From: Bacteroidales bacterium
GTDB lineage: Bacteria; Bacteroidota; Bacteroidia; Bacteroidales; Dysgonomonadaceae
Direction: 5' to 3'
Assembly: GCA_012798745.1 (NCBI GenBank)
Contig: JAAZMQ010000125.1
Span: forward strand, 1 to 34,474
DNA: 34,474 nt
A model generated the notes under the pieces. That model was not told the origin of the DNA, did not search any database, and was given only the letters and a program-made list of their open reading frames with translations. The position numbers and the translations under genes are program-made. Positions 9,718 to 17,602 of this stretch are shown piece by piece (the stretch's first letter is position 1; every line of letters begins with the position of its first letter).

Positions 9718-10061
9718 ATTTTTTTGTTTTGTTCCCGTCGTAGCCCCATTTTAGGTAAACGGCATCCCACGTGAATCCGGTGCCGAAAGCCATCAGGATA
9801 ATATTATCACATTGCGGCAGCAGCATCCCCAAAAAGTGGACACATATTGCGATCTTTATAGTTTACGATAGCCGATATTTTTTCGCCTGCTACCAGAATC
9901 ACTTTTTTGTAACGTCTGGTTTTAAGATGAAACCACTACATGCCCCCCATATCGAAGCAGAATGCGTTTTTGTTGTGATTTTGTTCAGCAACAATGGATG
10001 CAGTGGAGGGGAGAGGATGATCGGGTGTGCTTGCCGCAATTCCGGTAATAATCGCATTCAT
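9707..10061 (-). pseudogene. Degraded fabH (beta-ketoacyl-ACP synthase III) relic
   Basis: No intact gene is called here, but the minus strand preserves colinear pieces of FabH. It opens ATG with MNAIITGIAAS, the FabH N-terminus, then jumps to STPDHPLPSTASIVAE and NAFCFDMGGM. An in-frame TAG follows, then [22 protein letters not shown] and LFGDAAAA. After a frameshift comes the C-terminal signature [20 protein letters not shown]. About 113 codons remain of roughly 335. Missing pieces include the N-terminal helices, the active-site Cys segment (AACSG), and the entire middle to C-terminal part holding the catalytic His and Asn, so it cannot be active. It lies just behind rpmF, where fabH normally stands in this phylum, and beyond the rpmF terminator. 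The plus-strand ORF at 9771-10082 is a shadow. Confidence 0.88.
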
Positions 10062-10085
10062 TTTGATTTGTTGTTGATGTGATAA

Positions 10086-10128
10086 GAAAAAAAAGTCCCT
10101 TGAAAACATGTGTTTCTTGGGATTTTTT
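10086..10128 (-). terminator. Bidirectional rho-independent terminator after rpmF
   Basis: A hairpin with TCCC/GGGA outer stem (10096-10099 with 10119-10122), inner GAAAAC/GTTTC pairing and an ATGT loop. It is flanked by an A-run on the left and a T-run on the right, so either transcript ends in U residues. It closes the yceD-rpmF transcript and cuts the fabH relic off from it. Confidence 0.75.
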
Positions 10129-10152
10129 CATTAAACCTTGTTTTGGGAAAAT

Positions 10153-10338
10153 TTATATTGTCGTTCTTTTTTCAATAGCAAGTTTTCCTCTGTAGTAGCC
10201 ACATTCGTTACATACCCTATGATAAATGTGCCACGCACCACAGTTGGGACAAATTGCCAAAGTAGGCATTTTTGCATGATCGTGGGAGCGTCTTTTCCCT
10301 TGTCTTGCTGATGATTGTCTTCTTTTTGGATGTGCCAT
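10153..10338 (-). CDS. rpmF: Large ribosomal subunit protein bL32
   Basis: Ribosomal protein L32, 61 aa, with the basic N-terminus MAHPKRRQSSARQGKRRSH and an intact zinc ribbon, CPNCGAWHIYHRVCNECG, so this is the zinc-binding (four-Cys) form. The length is typical for Bacteroidetes. It follows yceD with a 27-bp gap; that pairing is widely conserved. The terminator downstream ends the operon, so fabH is no longer a functional member. Confidence 0.98.
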   Translation of the reverse strand: MAHPKRRQSSARQGKRRSHDHAKMPTLAICPNCGAWHIYHRVCNECGYYRGKLAIEKRTTI

Positions 10339-10365
10339 TTTTATATTTGTTTATTTAATTAATGA

Positions 10366-10950
10366 TTATTCGTCTAACTCCAATCCTTTCAGGATATCCC
10401 ATCGTGGATCGGTTGTTTCTTGTTGATTTTCTTCGAAATCCGTATCATCTTCGACGAGCGGCTCTTTTTCTTCTTCTCCTCCTTCTTCTTCGATGGGTAT
10501 TACAGTATGTTTCCGAAGTTTTTTAGTCATTGTGCGATTGCATTTTCCGGGTTCATGCACATGTTTTATTGGGATGTTTAACGCAATGAATTCGTACAAG
10601 AACCACGCGATATTAATTTCCCCTTCTTCCTCCGGGATGACAACAATTTCGTCACTTTCTTCCGAGTATTCTTTTCCCATTTTTACAATGAGTCGGTTGT
10701 GGGTGTCGATTTCCTGATCCATTTCGTCGAGGCAACGATCGCAAGGAATTTGCACTATTCCATGAATATCGAAGTCGAATTCATAGGTTGCTGCAACCTT
10801 TCTCACTTTCAGCTCAACTTTCAGCGTTCCTTTTCTCACCTCCTCTTCATCAATTGCATCAAAGAATTTTTTATCCAAGGCAAAGGAATAGGAGTGAACT
10901 CCCGGAGAAAAGTTTTTAAGGGATATATTGTATAGACTAAATTTTGCCAC
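10366..10950 (-). CDS. DUF177 / YceD family protein
   Basis: YceD-family protein, linked to ribosome and rRNA accumulation and nearly always next to rpmF. I place the start at the GTG at 10950 (VAKFSLYNISLKNF, 194 aa). The ORF track's start at 10977 is a TTG that lies within the -7 promoter box TATCTTTG, so it cannot be the first codon of a transcript from that promoter. Family features are the C-x2-C motif IPCDRCLDEM, a third Cys in GKCNRTM, an acidic low-complexity stretch (EEEGGEEEKEPLVEDD), and the C-terminal DPRWDILKGL. The protein is probably cytoplasmic. Confidence 0.88.
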   Translation of the reverse strand: MAKFSLYNISLKNFSPGVHSYSFALDKKFFDAIDEEEVRKGTLKVELKVRKVAATYEFDFDIHGIVQIPCDRCLDEMDQEIDTHNRLIVKMGKEYSEESDEIVVIPEEEGEINIAWFLYEFIALNIPIKHVHEPGKCNRTMTKKLRKHTVIPIEEEGGEEEKEPLVEDDTDFEENQQETTDPRWDILKGLELDE

Positions 10951-10974
10951 GATTGTCTCAAAAAATAAGCGGTG

Positions 10975-10982
10975 CAAAGATA
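10975..10982 (-). promoter_or_regulatory. Candidate -7 box for yceD-rpmF
   Basis: TATCTTTG on the minus strand, an exact Bacteroidetes -7 box 24 bp before the GTG start. It decides the start codon of yceD, as the upstream TTG falls inside it. No clear -33 TTTG is seen. Confidence 0.6.
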
Positions 10983-11035
10983 CTATTTTTTCTTTACATA
11001 ATTTTTATTTTAGCTTTTATTATTATGAGTTTTGG

Positions 11036-12139
11036 TTACCGCTTGTATTTGGCGGCTGTATCAAGGACAATTTGCTGCATTTGATCGAAATTTTCTTCCA
11101 TACTCAGTAACAATTTGAATTGAGCAAGCGAACGCACCAGATTGTGATTACCATAGTTTATTTTATAATAGGTGTCGCCATCGAGATAATCGGTAAGGAA
11201 ACGCACCGTTTGCATGTATGTGAGTAATTTGGCTCCAAAAGCAAGGTTCTCGATTTCCGTGTCGGTAAGAAACTCCGAAGCTTTTTCCAAATAACCTTTT
11301 GTGTATGCTTCAAAAATATCCAAATCGATGTTTACGTTGTCGAGATTTCTGTCGTCCTCGGCTCCCGTATTTGCGCCGGTGCGGATGAAATCGCCGAAGT
11401 CGGAAAGAACATAGCCGGGCATTACCGTATCCAAGTCTACTACACACAGCACTTGATCGTTGCTGTCGAAAAGAACGTTATTCACTTTGGTGTCGCAATG
11501 GTTAATGCGTTTGGGTAGTTTTCCTTCGCGATGGAGCCGTTCGGCGCGACACATATCGTCGGCGCGGGCTTCTATTTCCTTGATCAGATCAGATACCTCC
11601 ATGACCCGTCCAACTCGGTCTCTTTTTACAGATTCTCGAAATGTTTCCAATCGTGCTTCCATATTGTGGAAGTTGGGAATGATTTCGTATAAGGGTTCAC
11701 CGGGGAGGTCAGACAGCATCCGTTGAAAATCGCCGAATGCCAGTCCGGCACGATAGGCCAACTCAGGATTGATATCGTCGTAACTTTTGCTGTCTTTGAT
11801 AAATAATGTCATTCGCCAGTAATTTCCATCGGGATCTTGGTAGTACAATTTTCCGTCGTGCGTGGGAATTAATGTCAGCACTTTTCGGTCAATGTCTGTT
11901 TCCCCTGCTTCTTCTAGTTTTTTACGAATGTGTGAAGTTACACGGAAAATATTGTTTTGTAATTGATCTACATTTTTGAAAATAGAGTGGTTGATCCGTT
12001 GCAGAACATATTCGTCGTTGCCGTTGATTACTTTAAACGAATCGTTAATATGACCTGCTCCCAGTGGTTTAATCTCAATCGTATCGATGGGAGTAATAAA
12101 ATGGGATACAACTTCTACTAATTTCTGATTGTCTTGCAT
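11036..12139 (-). CDS. Phosphotransferase-family sugar kinase (NahK / N-acetylhexosamine 1-kinase-like)
   Basis: A 367-aa protein with the aminoglycoside-phosphotransferase/choline-kinase fold. The N-terminal lobe has PLGAGHINDSFKV (residues 25-37) and YVLQRIN with the nucleotide-side Gln/Arg. The catalytic loop is HCDTKVNNVLF (214-224, Asp216 as base, Asn221), and the metal-binding motif is VVDLDTVMPG (233-242). These exact motifs resemble bifidobacterial N-acetylhexosamine 1-kinase rather than drug-resistance enzymes. A role in anomeric phosphorylation of a hexosamine or hexose is therefore likely, but the substrate is inference. It follows the CBM9-like gene by 32 bp in one operon, next to a glucanotransferase gene, which fits sugar salvage. 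Confidence 0.8.
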   Translation of the reverse strand: MQDNQKLVEVVSHFITPIDTIEIKPLGAGHINDSFKVINGNDEYVLQRINHSIFKNVDQLQNNIFRVTSHIRKKLEEAGETDIDRKVLTLIPTHDGKLYYQDPDGNYWRMTLFIKDSKSYDDINPELAYRAGLAFGDFQRMLSDLPGEPLYEIIPNFHNMEARLETFRESVKRDRVGRVMEVSDLIKEIEARADDMCRAERLHREGKLPKRINHCDTKVNNVLFDSNDQVLCVVDLDTVMPGYVLSDFGDFIRTGANTGAEDDRNLDNVNIDLDIFEAYTKGYLEKASEFLTDTEIENLAFGAKLLTYMQTVRFLTDYLDGDTYYKINYGNHNLVRSLAQFKLLLSMEENFDQMQQIVLDTAAKYKR

Positions 12140-12171
12140 GGGAATGTATGTTTTTTTAATTGTTAAGTATA

Positions 12172-12822
12172 TTATTCCAATTCGAGTAATCCAAAAAATG
12201 AAGGAACGTGAAAGTCGGGTTCAGGTGTAGCAATTGGGTTCCAGCTCAGGTAGTGAGGCTCTTCTGTTTTGTCGCCACATTTATAAAAATTGGCCTTGAT
12301 TTTTTTTCCCGAGAGGGTTTCTTCAGCTGAAAATCCCATTGTTTGTTTGGGAATTTCGAGGTACAATGTCCAGTCACTTACTTCTTTTTCCCCTTCGTAG
12401 CGGTGCTGTATGGAAGAAAATCTTATGATACTTGCCATTTCATTCGGCGACAATTTTTTTTCCTTTTCACGGGTTTCATGTACAGCTGCCAGTAATACGC
12501 CGTTAGCATTACATTCAAAATTTCGGTATGTTTTTTCGTCTTGACGTTGCATGAAAAATTCTACGCAGCTATCTTCCCACACCGGCATGAAGTCTTTATT
12601 GTTAACTGTTCTCAAGATCTCTCCTTTCACATGATAAAGCAGATACAGATAATTGTTATCGTGCGCTGCGCGAACGGTAACGGGCAGATATTTCGGGAAA
12701 GCCTCTTTCCAATTGACTTGATCAATTGCAGCTTCGGCACCCGCTTCATTAAGATACTGAATTCGGTCAAAAAGCGTTTCGTAATGCGAAATGTTTTGTA
12801 GAGGAACTTTCAGCGTTTTCAT
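12172..12822 (-). CDS. CBM9-like carbohydrate-binding domain protein
   Basis: A 216-aa single-domain protein without signal peptide. It shows the CBM9-like pattern of Bacteroidetes: TVRAAHDNNYLYLLYHVKG near residue 50, VWEDSCVEFFMQ near 82, a central NFECNANGVLLAAVHETRE, then WTLYLEIPKQTMGF and GKKIKANFYKCGD, ending HVPSFFGLLELE. Family members bind sugars or are appended to glycosidases; this free cytosolic form has no known activity. It shares an operon with the NahK-like kinase downstream, and malQ lies upstream, so a role in handling an intracellular saccharide is plausible but unproven. Confidence 0.72.
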   Translation of the reverse strand: MKTLKVPLQNISHYETLFDRIQYLNEAGAEAAIDQVNWKEAFPKYLPVTVRAAHDNNYLYLLYHVKGEILRTVNNKDFMPVWEDSCVEFFMQRQDEKTYRNFECNANGVLLAAVHETREKEKKLSPNEMASIIRFSSIQHRYEGEKEVSDWTLYLEIPKQTMGFSAEETLSGKKIKANFYKCGDKTEEPHYLSWNPIATPEPDFHVPSFFGLLELE

Positions 12823-12866
12823 TTAAATAAGTTTGTATTTAAGCGTGTTCATTTGTTTCAGTTGCA

Positions 12867-12874
12867 CAAAAATA
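12867..12874 (-). promoter_or_regulatory. Candidate -7 box for the CBM9-like/kinase operon
   Basis: TATTTTTG on the minus strand fits TAnnTTTG, about 45 bp upstream of the CBM9-like ATG. The region is AT-rich, so chance matches are likelier. Confidence 0.4.
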
Positions 12875-12915
12875 AGCAATTTCAAATAAAAAATAAAACT
12901 ATCGTTATGGAACGA

Positions 12916-15606
12916 TTATTTTTTTCTTCGGGCCATTTCTTTTATTTCTGTGTTGAGATGATCTTCTTTCAGTAAATTATCCAAGGGAATATGCATGCGG
13001 TATCGCCAGTAATGTTTTGGGTTTGCCGGAATGTTGATACGTTCGGCATATGGATCGGGATAACGGAGATTACCATCGATCGTCATCCAGTCTTGCCACG
13101 GTATGATTACCCACAGCGATGATGATTGAAGGTGCAATTCCAAAATTTCGCGGCACAACTGTGGTGTACATTCATCGGGAGCCTCGCCCTCATGACCAAG
13201 AACATGGTTGTAATAGTACTGCGTTAATTCCTTGTTCTCTTCCCACCATGCCCGTATGGGTGACATATCGTGGGTGGATGTGGTACAAACCGAGAGGTAG
13301 GGCAGACGGCTGAGATCGGCAAAAAGCACGAAAGGTGTTTTCGGCATCCGTTGAATTTCGAGACTCAATATTTGTAATTCCTGCATCACAGTTGGGACGC
13401 ATTGAGGAACCATTCCCAGGTCTTCGCCGCAAGCCATCATTGATGTGGTGGAGATAAGCGGAGGAAGTTTTTTCATTGCCTGCTCGCGCCAAAATTCATT
13501 GTGTTTGTTGTAAAAAAAATCGTCGTAAAGCCGATTGAATGCTTGTTTTACCGAATCATCGAGATAACGATACGAGTAGGTAAATTGTGCTGCAATTCGT
13601 GGATGAAATTTGTTTTGTTCCATGCGGTCTTTTACGAACAATACTTCGGTGCACAATTCCATCAGTCCTTTTCTGATCCGATTGTTTTTTACGTCGGTTT
13701 TATCCTTAAATAAATTTTTTATTTTCACTTGAGTATTGCAAAACGGCTTCAATTGGTACCGTTCTTTTTCGATGCTGTCCAAATAAAGCCGAATGACTTC
13801 CTTTGTGTATGTTCCAAAAAGAACCGGAAGAAAATTTTCGTGGATAAAAGGTTTTACCATTCTCTCTTCATCGAAAGGGATTCCTGCTGCAACGAGTTCT
13901 TCGGGAGTGTAGGGAAGGGCAGGACTAAATTGTCCGAGTAATCCTTGAACGGCATCGATAGGTATTTCCCATATACGGAAAAAACCAAGAATGTGATCGA
14001 TGCGGTATGCATCAAAGTAGTATGCCATTTTTTGAAAACGTCGTTTCCACCATGCATAATTTTCTTTCTCCATTGCATGCCAATTGTAGGTGGGGAAACC
14101 CCAGTTTTGTCCGAATACCGAAAAAGCATCGGGTGGGGCACCCATTTGTGCATCTAGATTGAATAATTCGGGATTTGTCCATACATCCACGCTGTGGCGA
14201 TTGACGCCGATAGGAATATCGCCCTTCAAAGCCACACCCTTTTCGTGAGCATATTCTTTTATTTTGGAAAGCTGACAATGGAGTAAATATTGCATGAAAC
14301 TGTAGAAATTGGTTTCCTGCTTAGCGATTTTATCCTTTTTCAATATGTGCCGGAGTTGCGCTTTATCATAGTGTGCAAATTCTCCCCACTCTTCGAAATG
14401 CGTTGTATTGTTTTTATCCCGTAAATAACAAAAGTAGCAATAAGGGAAAAGCCAGGACTCGTTTTCCTTGCAAAATGCGAGATATGCTGCTGAATTGAGG
14501 ATGTTCTCCGCTTCCTGATCAAATAAATCGCGGCAGTATTTTAGTTTCAGGTGCAAAGCCTTTTCATAATCGACACTTTTCAGATCGTTTAGTTTTTTTG
14601 CTTCCGACAAATATGCTGCCTGCTTTTGGGAATCTTTAAGCGGAAAATCGTTAAGACCAAGATAAATGGGATGCAGTGCAAAAACGGAAATCGCCGAATA
14701 GGGATACGAGTCGCGCCAGGTTTTGGTGGTGGTAGTATCGTTTATCGGCAGAAGCTGGACAATGTGTTGTCCGGTAGTTGCTGCCCAGTTGATCATTTTT
14801 TTCAGGTCGTTGAAATCGCCTATCCCATAACTTTCATCCGAACGAAGCGAAAAAACGGGTATGGCAACTCCGCACCCTTTCCACACATAGTAAGCATATC
14901 GGAAAGGGATGGCCATTTCAATATACATCACTTCATCTTTCTCTTCCTTTTGAAAATTCGGAAAATTCAGTATGCGATTATCGCCATCTTCCCACCGGAT
15001 TGCTTTTTTTGTGGGAGCGTCGATGATGACGAATTTATAGTCCGTTGGAGGATGTATTTTGTCGGCATCCAATACAATCTCCCACTCTCCCTTACCCACA
15101 TAAGTCAACGGCAGCGCTTTGGCCAAATCCCAATTGCCCAATTCTTCGCTTTCTCCACTGATAACCAGTTGCATGTTTTTCTCCACATAAGGACAAAGTA
15201 CGTTGAGCAATATATTGCCGTTTTTGTATGCAGATGTGGAATTGTTTTTTTTGTGGGCAAACACGCTTTCGATGAAAACCGATGAATAGAGGTATTGGTG
15301 AGCAGGTTTATCTTTCCAGTAATCTTTAATGGAGAATGCTTTCTTGTTTCCGGTTTTTAGCATGCGGCATTTTCCCCATTCGCGGCGAACAGTAGTTTCT
15401 CCTTCTCTAATGAAATAGTAATACTCGATCGCTTTTGTTTTTTTCAGTGTAATTTGTGCACCCCAATTGTGGCCGTCTGCTGTGGATAATTCGAGTGCTT
15501 TATTTTCATCTCCTTTTCCCAGTTCGGGGATAGATCCGCAGATACACACCTGCTGTCCCCAGCGGGTATAGTACTCTATGTTAAAGTTTATACGGATTAT
15601 CGACAT
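12916..15606 (-). CDS. malQ: 4-alpha-glucanotransferase with two N-terminal CBM20 starch-binding domains (DPE2-like)
   Basis: GH77 amylomaltase: moves glucan chains between maltodextrin or glycogen molecules and releases glucose. The 896-aa protein begins with two CBM20 starch-binding modules (about 1-105 and 120-235; SIPELGKGDENKALEL and SGESEELGNWDLAKALPL). The long catalytic part follows, with GCGVAIPVFSLRSDESYGIG at its start. The nucleophile is Asp537 (YRIDHILGFF), the acid/base Glu728 (GEDLGMVP), and the third acid lies in TSTHDMSPIR. The double CBM20 and long insert resemble plant DPE2, a form common in Bacteroides-type bacteria. No signal peptide, so it is cytoplasmic. It has its own promoter-like box and lies upstream of the CBM9/kinase pair on the same strand. 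Confidence 0.95.
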   Translation of the reverse strand: MSIIRINFNIEYYTRWGQQVCICGSIPELGKGDENKALELSTADGHNWGAQITLKKTKAIEYYYFIREGETTVRREWGKCRMLKTGNKKAFSIKDYWKDKPAHQYLYSSVFIESVFAHKKNNSTSAYKNGNILLNVLCPYVEKNMQLVISGESEELGNWDLAKALPLTYVGKGEWEIVLDADKIHPPTDYKFVIIDAPTKKAIRWEDGDNRILNFPNFQKEEKDEVMYIEMAIPFRYAYYVWKGCGVAIPVFSLRSDESYGIGDFNDLKKMINWAATTGQHIVQLLPINDTTTTKTWRDSYPYSAISVFALHPIYLGLNDFPLKDSQKQAAYLSEAKKLNDLKSVDYEKALHLKLKYCRDLFDQEAENILNSAAYLAFCKENESWLFPYCYFCYLRDKNNTTHFEEWGEFAHYDKAQLRHILKKDKIAKQETNFYSFMQYLLHCQLSKIKEYAHEKGVALKGDIPIGVNRHSVDVWTNPELFNLDAQMGAPPDAFSVFGQNWGFPTYNWHAMEKENYAWWKRRFQKMAYYFDAYRIDHILGFFRIWEIPIDAVQGLLGQFSPALPYTPEELVAAGIPFDEERMVKPFIHENFLPVLFGTYTKEVIRLYLDSIEKERYQLKPFCNTQVKIKNLFKDKTDVKNNRIRKGLMELCTEVLFVKDRMEQNKFHPRIAAQFTYSYRYLDDSVKQAFNRLYDDFFYNKHNEFWREQAMKKLPPLISTTSMMACGEDLGMVPQCVPTVMQELQILSLEIQRMPKTPFVLFADLSRLPYLSVCTTSTHDMSPIRAWWEENKELTQYYYNHVLGHEGEAPDECTPQLCREILELHLQSSSLWVIIPWQDWMTIDGNLRYPDPYAERINIPANPKHYWRYRMHIPLDNLLKEDHLNTEIKEMARRKK

Positions 15607-15634
15607 AGATAAATTGTAAATAAATGAATCACAA

Positions 15635-15642
15635 CAAAGCTA
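15635..15642 (-). promoter_or_regulatory. Candidate -7 box for malQ
   Basis: TAGCTTTG on the minus strand, an exact TAnnTTTG match 28 bp before the malQ ATG. No -33 TTTG at about 20 bp spacing was found. Confidence 0.5.
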
Positions 15643-15728
15643 CATTATTTTTTTGATTCGAGGTGCACAATACCGCTGTTTTTTACTGAGACGACATTGC
15701 GATCGATTATAAAATCACGAATGATTTT

Positions 15729-17399
15729 TTACAGAAAAATAAGAATCATGAGTTGTGCCGTAATCACACGCAGAAACATAACCAATGGATAAACCGTTGC
15801 ATAACTTACCGCCGGTACATCGTTTCCTGCCACAGCATTCGAATAGGACAAAGCAGGGGGATCGGTCATACTTCCCGAAATCAACCCCATCAATGTAAAA
15901 TAATTCAACTTAAAACCTTTACGTCCGATAATGCCGACAATAAACAACGGAACCATTGTAATGATTACTCCATACCCTATCCATTTGTAACCACCATTTA
16001 CTATAGTTTCCACAAACCCTTCGCCGGCGCTAAGCCCCACACAGGCGAGAAATATAGCGATGCCGATTTCGCGCAACATCAGGTTGGCGCTCATGGTTGT
16101 ATAGGTGACAAGTTTAAATTTCGGGCCAAATTTGCTAAGAAGAATAGAAACAATCAATGGTCCTCCGGCAAGGCCGAGTTTGACCGGTTGAGGGATTCCG
16201 GGAATCATGAAAGGGATACTACCAAGAAGAACACCCAGAGCGATACCGATAAAAATGGCAACCAGGTTAGGTTCTCTTAACCGCTTCAGCGAATTTCCCA
16301 ATAGTTGTTCTACATTGGCAATAGCTGCTTCAGAACCCACCACGGTTACACGGTCTCCCAACTGCAATCGCAATCCTGCATCGGCAACCAAGTCTACTCC
16401 TGCTCTGTTGACGCGTGTGATATTTACTCCGTATATATTTCTGAGTTGAAGCTGTCCGATAGACTTGCCATTGATTTCCGGTTTGGTAATGACGATTCTG
16501 CGAGAAACCAATTGAGAATCCAGTTTATCCCACTCACTTTTGCCCATATCGATTCGTTTCCCGATAAAAGCTTCAATGACGCCGATGTTTTTTAAATTGG
16601 AAACAATCAACACTTTATCGTTTTCGAAGAGACGGGTGTCGGGTCGGGGAATTTCCAATGCTTCTGTGTCGGCGTGCAATACACGAGAAATAACGAATTC
16701 GCAGTCGATGAGACGCTTTATCTCTTGAATGGTTTTTCCGAAAATAGCAGGATTCTGTACTTGCAGAGAAAACATACGGGCTTCGGTCAGTTTCGAAGCG
16801 TTTATGTCCTCGAGCTCTTTGCTCTCTTTCTCAAAGTCAATGCGAAACAAATACCTTAAAATGATTAATGTTAAAATGATACCTACAACTCCCAGTGGAT
16901 AGGCCACGGCATATCCCATTGCGATGGAAGGATCGTGTTGGCCTGTCATGTCGAAATAGGTTTGTTGTGCCGCTCCGAGTCCGGGAGTATTGGTAACGGC
17001 ACCCGAAAGAATGCCCACCATAGTAGGAATAGGTACACCGGTTATCAAATGAATGACATAAGCTGTGATTACTCCCAAGAAAACAATCGCTGTTGCAAGC
17101 AGATTAAGCGTTAACCCTTCTTGTTTGAAAGACGAAAAAAAGCTGGGCCCTACTTGCATTCCTATGGAGTAAATAAACAGAATTAATCCGAATTCTTTTA
17201 AAAACTGAAGAACATTTTCATCGATTCCTAAACCGAGATGCCCAAAGAAAATGCCAATGAACAAAATCCATGTTATTCCTAGCGATACGCCGAAAATTTT
17301 TACTTTACCTAGTAAAATGCCTATCGAAATTGCCAGTGCCAATATAAGAATTGAATGCGCAACCCCGGTTCCGAAAATCAGTTCATGTAACCATTCCAT
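15729..17399 (-). CDS. Putative transporter of the aspartate:alanine exchanger (AAE) family with two RCK_C domains
   Basis: Integral inner-membrane protein, 556 aa, related to AspT and YidE/YbjL. There are two membrane halves, each with the repeated family motif: [13 protein letters not shown] followed by [11 protein letters not shown] in the first, and [14 protein letters not shown] followed by [11 protein letters not shown] in the second. Between them lie two soluble TrkA-C/RCK_C domains (about 205-385; [17 protein letters not shown] and [14 protein letters not shown]). The N-terminal half shows at least five hydrophobic helices. AspT exchanges aspartate for alanine; for this branch the substrate is unknown and the call stays at family level. 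It is transcribed divergently from the GH51 gene and appears monocistronic. Confidence 0.87.
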   Translation of the reverse strand: MEWLHELIFGTGVAHSILILALAISIGILLGKVKIFGVSLGITWILFIGIFFGHLGLGIDENVLQFLKEFGLILFIYSIGMQVGPSFFSSFKQEGLTLNLLATAIVFLGVITAYVIHLITGVPIPTMVGILSGAVTNTPGLGAAQQTYFDMTGQHDPSIAMGYAVAYPLGVVGIILTLIILRYLFRIDFEKESKELEDINASKLTEARMFSLQVQNPAIFGKTIQEIKRLIDCEFVISRVLHADTEALEIPRPDTRLFENDKVLIVSNLKNIGVIEAFIGKRIDMGKSEWDKLDSQLVSRRIVITKPEINGKSIGQLQLRNIYGVNITRVNRAGVDLVADAGLRLQLGDRVTVVGSEAAIANVEQLLGNSLKRLREPNLVAIFIGIALGVLLGSIPFMIPGIPQPVKLGLAGGPLIVSILLSKFGPKFKLVTYTTMSANLMLREIGIAIFLACVGLSAGEGFVETIVNGGYKWIGYGVIITMVPLFIVGIIGRKGFKLNYFTLMGLISGSMTDPPALSYSNAVAGNDVPAVSYATVYPLVMFLRVITAQLMILIFL

Positions 17400-17496
17400 A
17401 TAATAAATATAATAAAAGAAAATTTATAACCTAAAATAAAATACTTGGGTGTTATCTTGCAGATGTGCTGCTCTTTTTGTTTTTTATCCTAAGTTG

Positions 17497-17504
17497 CAAA
17501 GATA
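17497..17504 (-). promoter_or_regulatory. Candidate -7 box for the AAE transporter gene
   Basis: TATCTTTG on the minus strand, an exact consensus match, leaving a leader of about 90 nt before the ATG at 17399. It lies 22 bp from the divergent GH51 box, so the two promoters share a compact control region. Confidence 0.5.
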
Positions 17505-17526
17505 ACATTTATTTCATGAATTTCTC

Positions 17527-17534
17527 TATCTTTG
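17527..17534 (+). promoter_or_regulatory. Candidate -7 box for the GH51 arabinofuranosidase gene
   Basis: TATCTTTG on the plus strand, exact consensus, 68 bp before the ATG at 17603, placed back to back with the transporter box. Confidence 0.55.
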
Positions 17535-17602
17535 TGAAACGGGTGGAAGAATTTACCGATAGAAATAGAAAAATAGGAGATTACTGATCAATTATTTTCA
17601 AG

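Noticed and set aside
9771-10082. 103-aa plus-strand ORF
   Set aside because: It lies opposite the fabH relic, whose minus-strand pieces match a known family in order; the plus-strand protein has no recognisable features.
14626-15285. 219-aa plus-strand ORF inside malQ
   Set aside because: Antisense to the CBM20 and early catalytic part of malQ, with no motif of its own.
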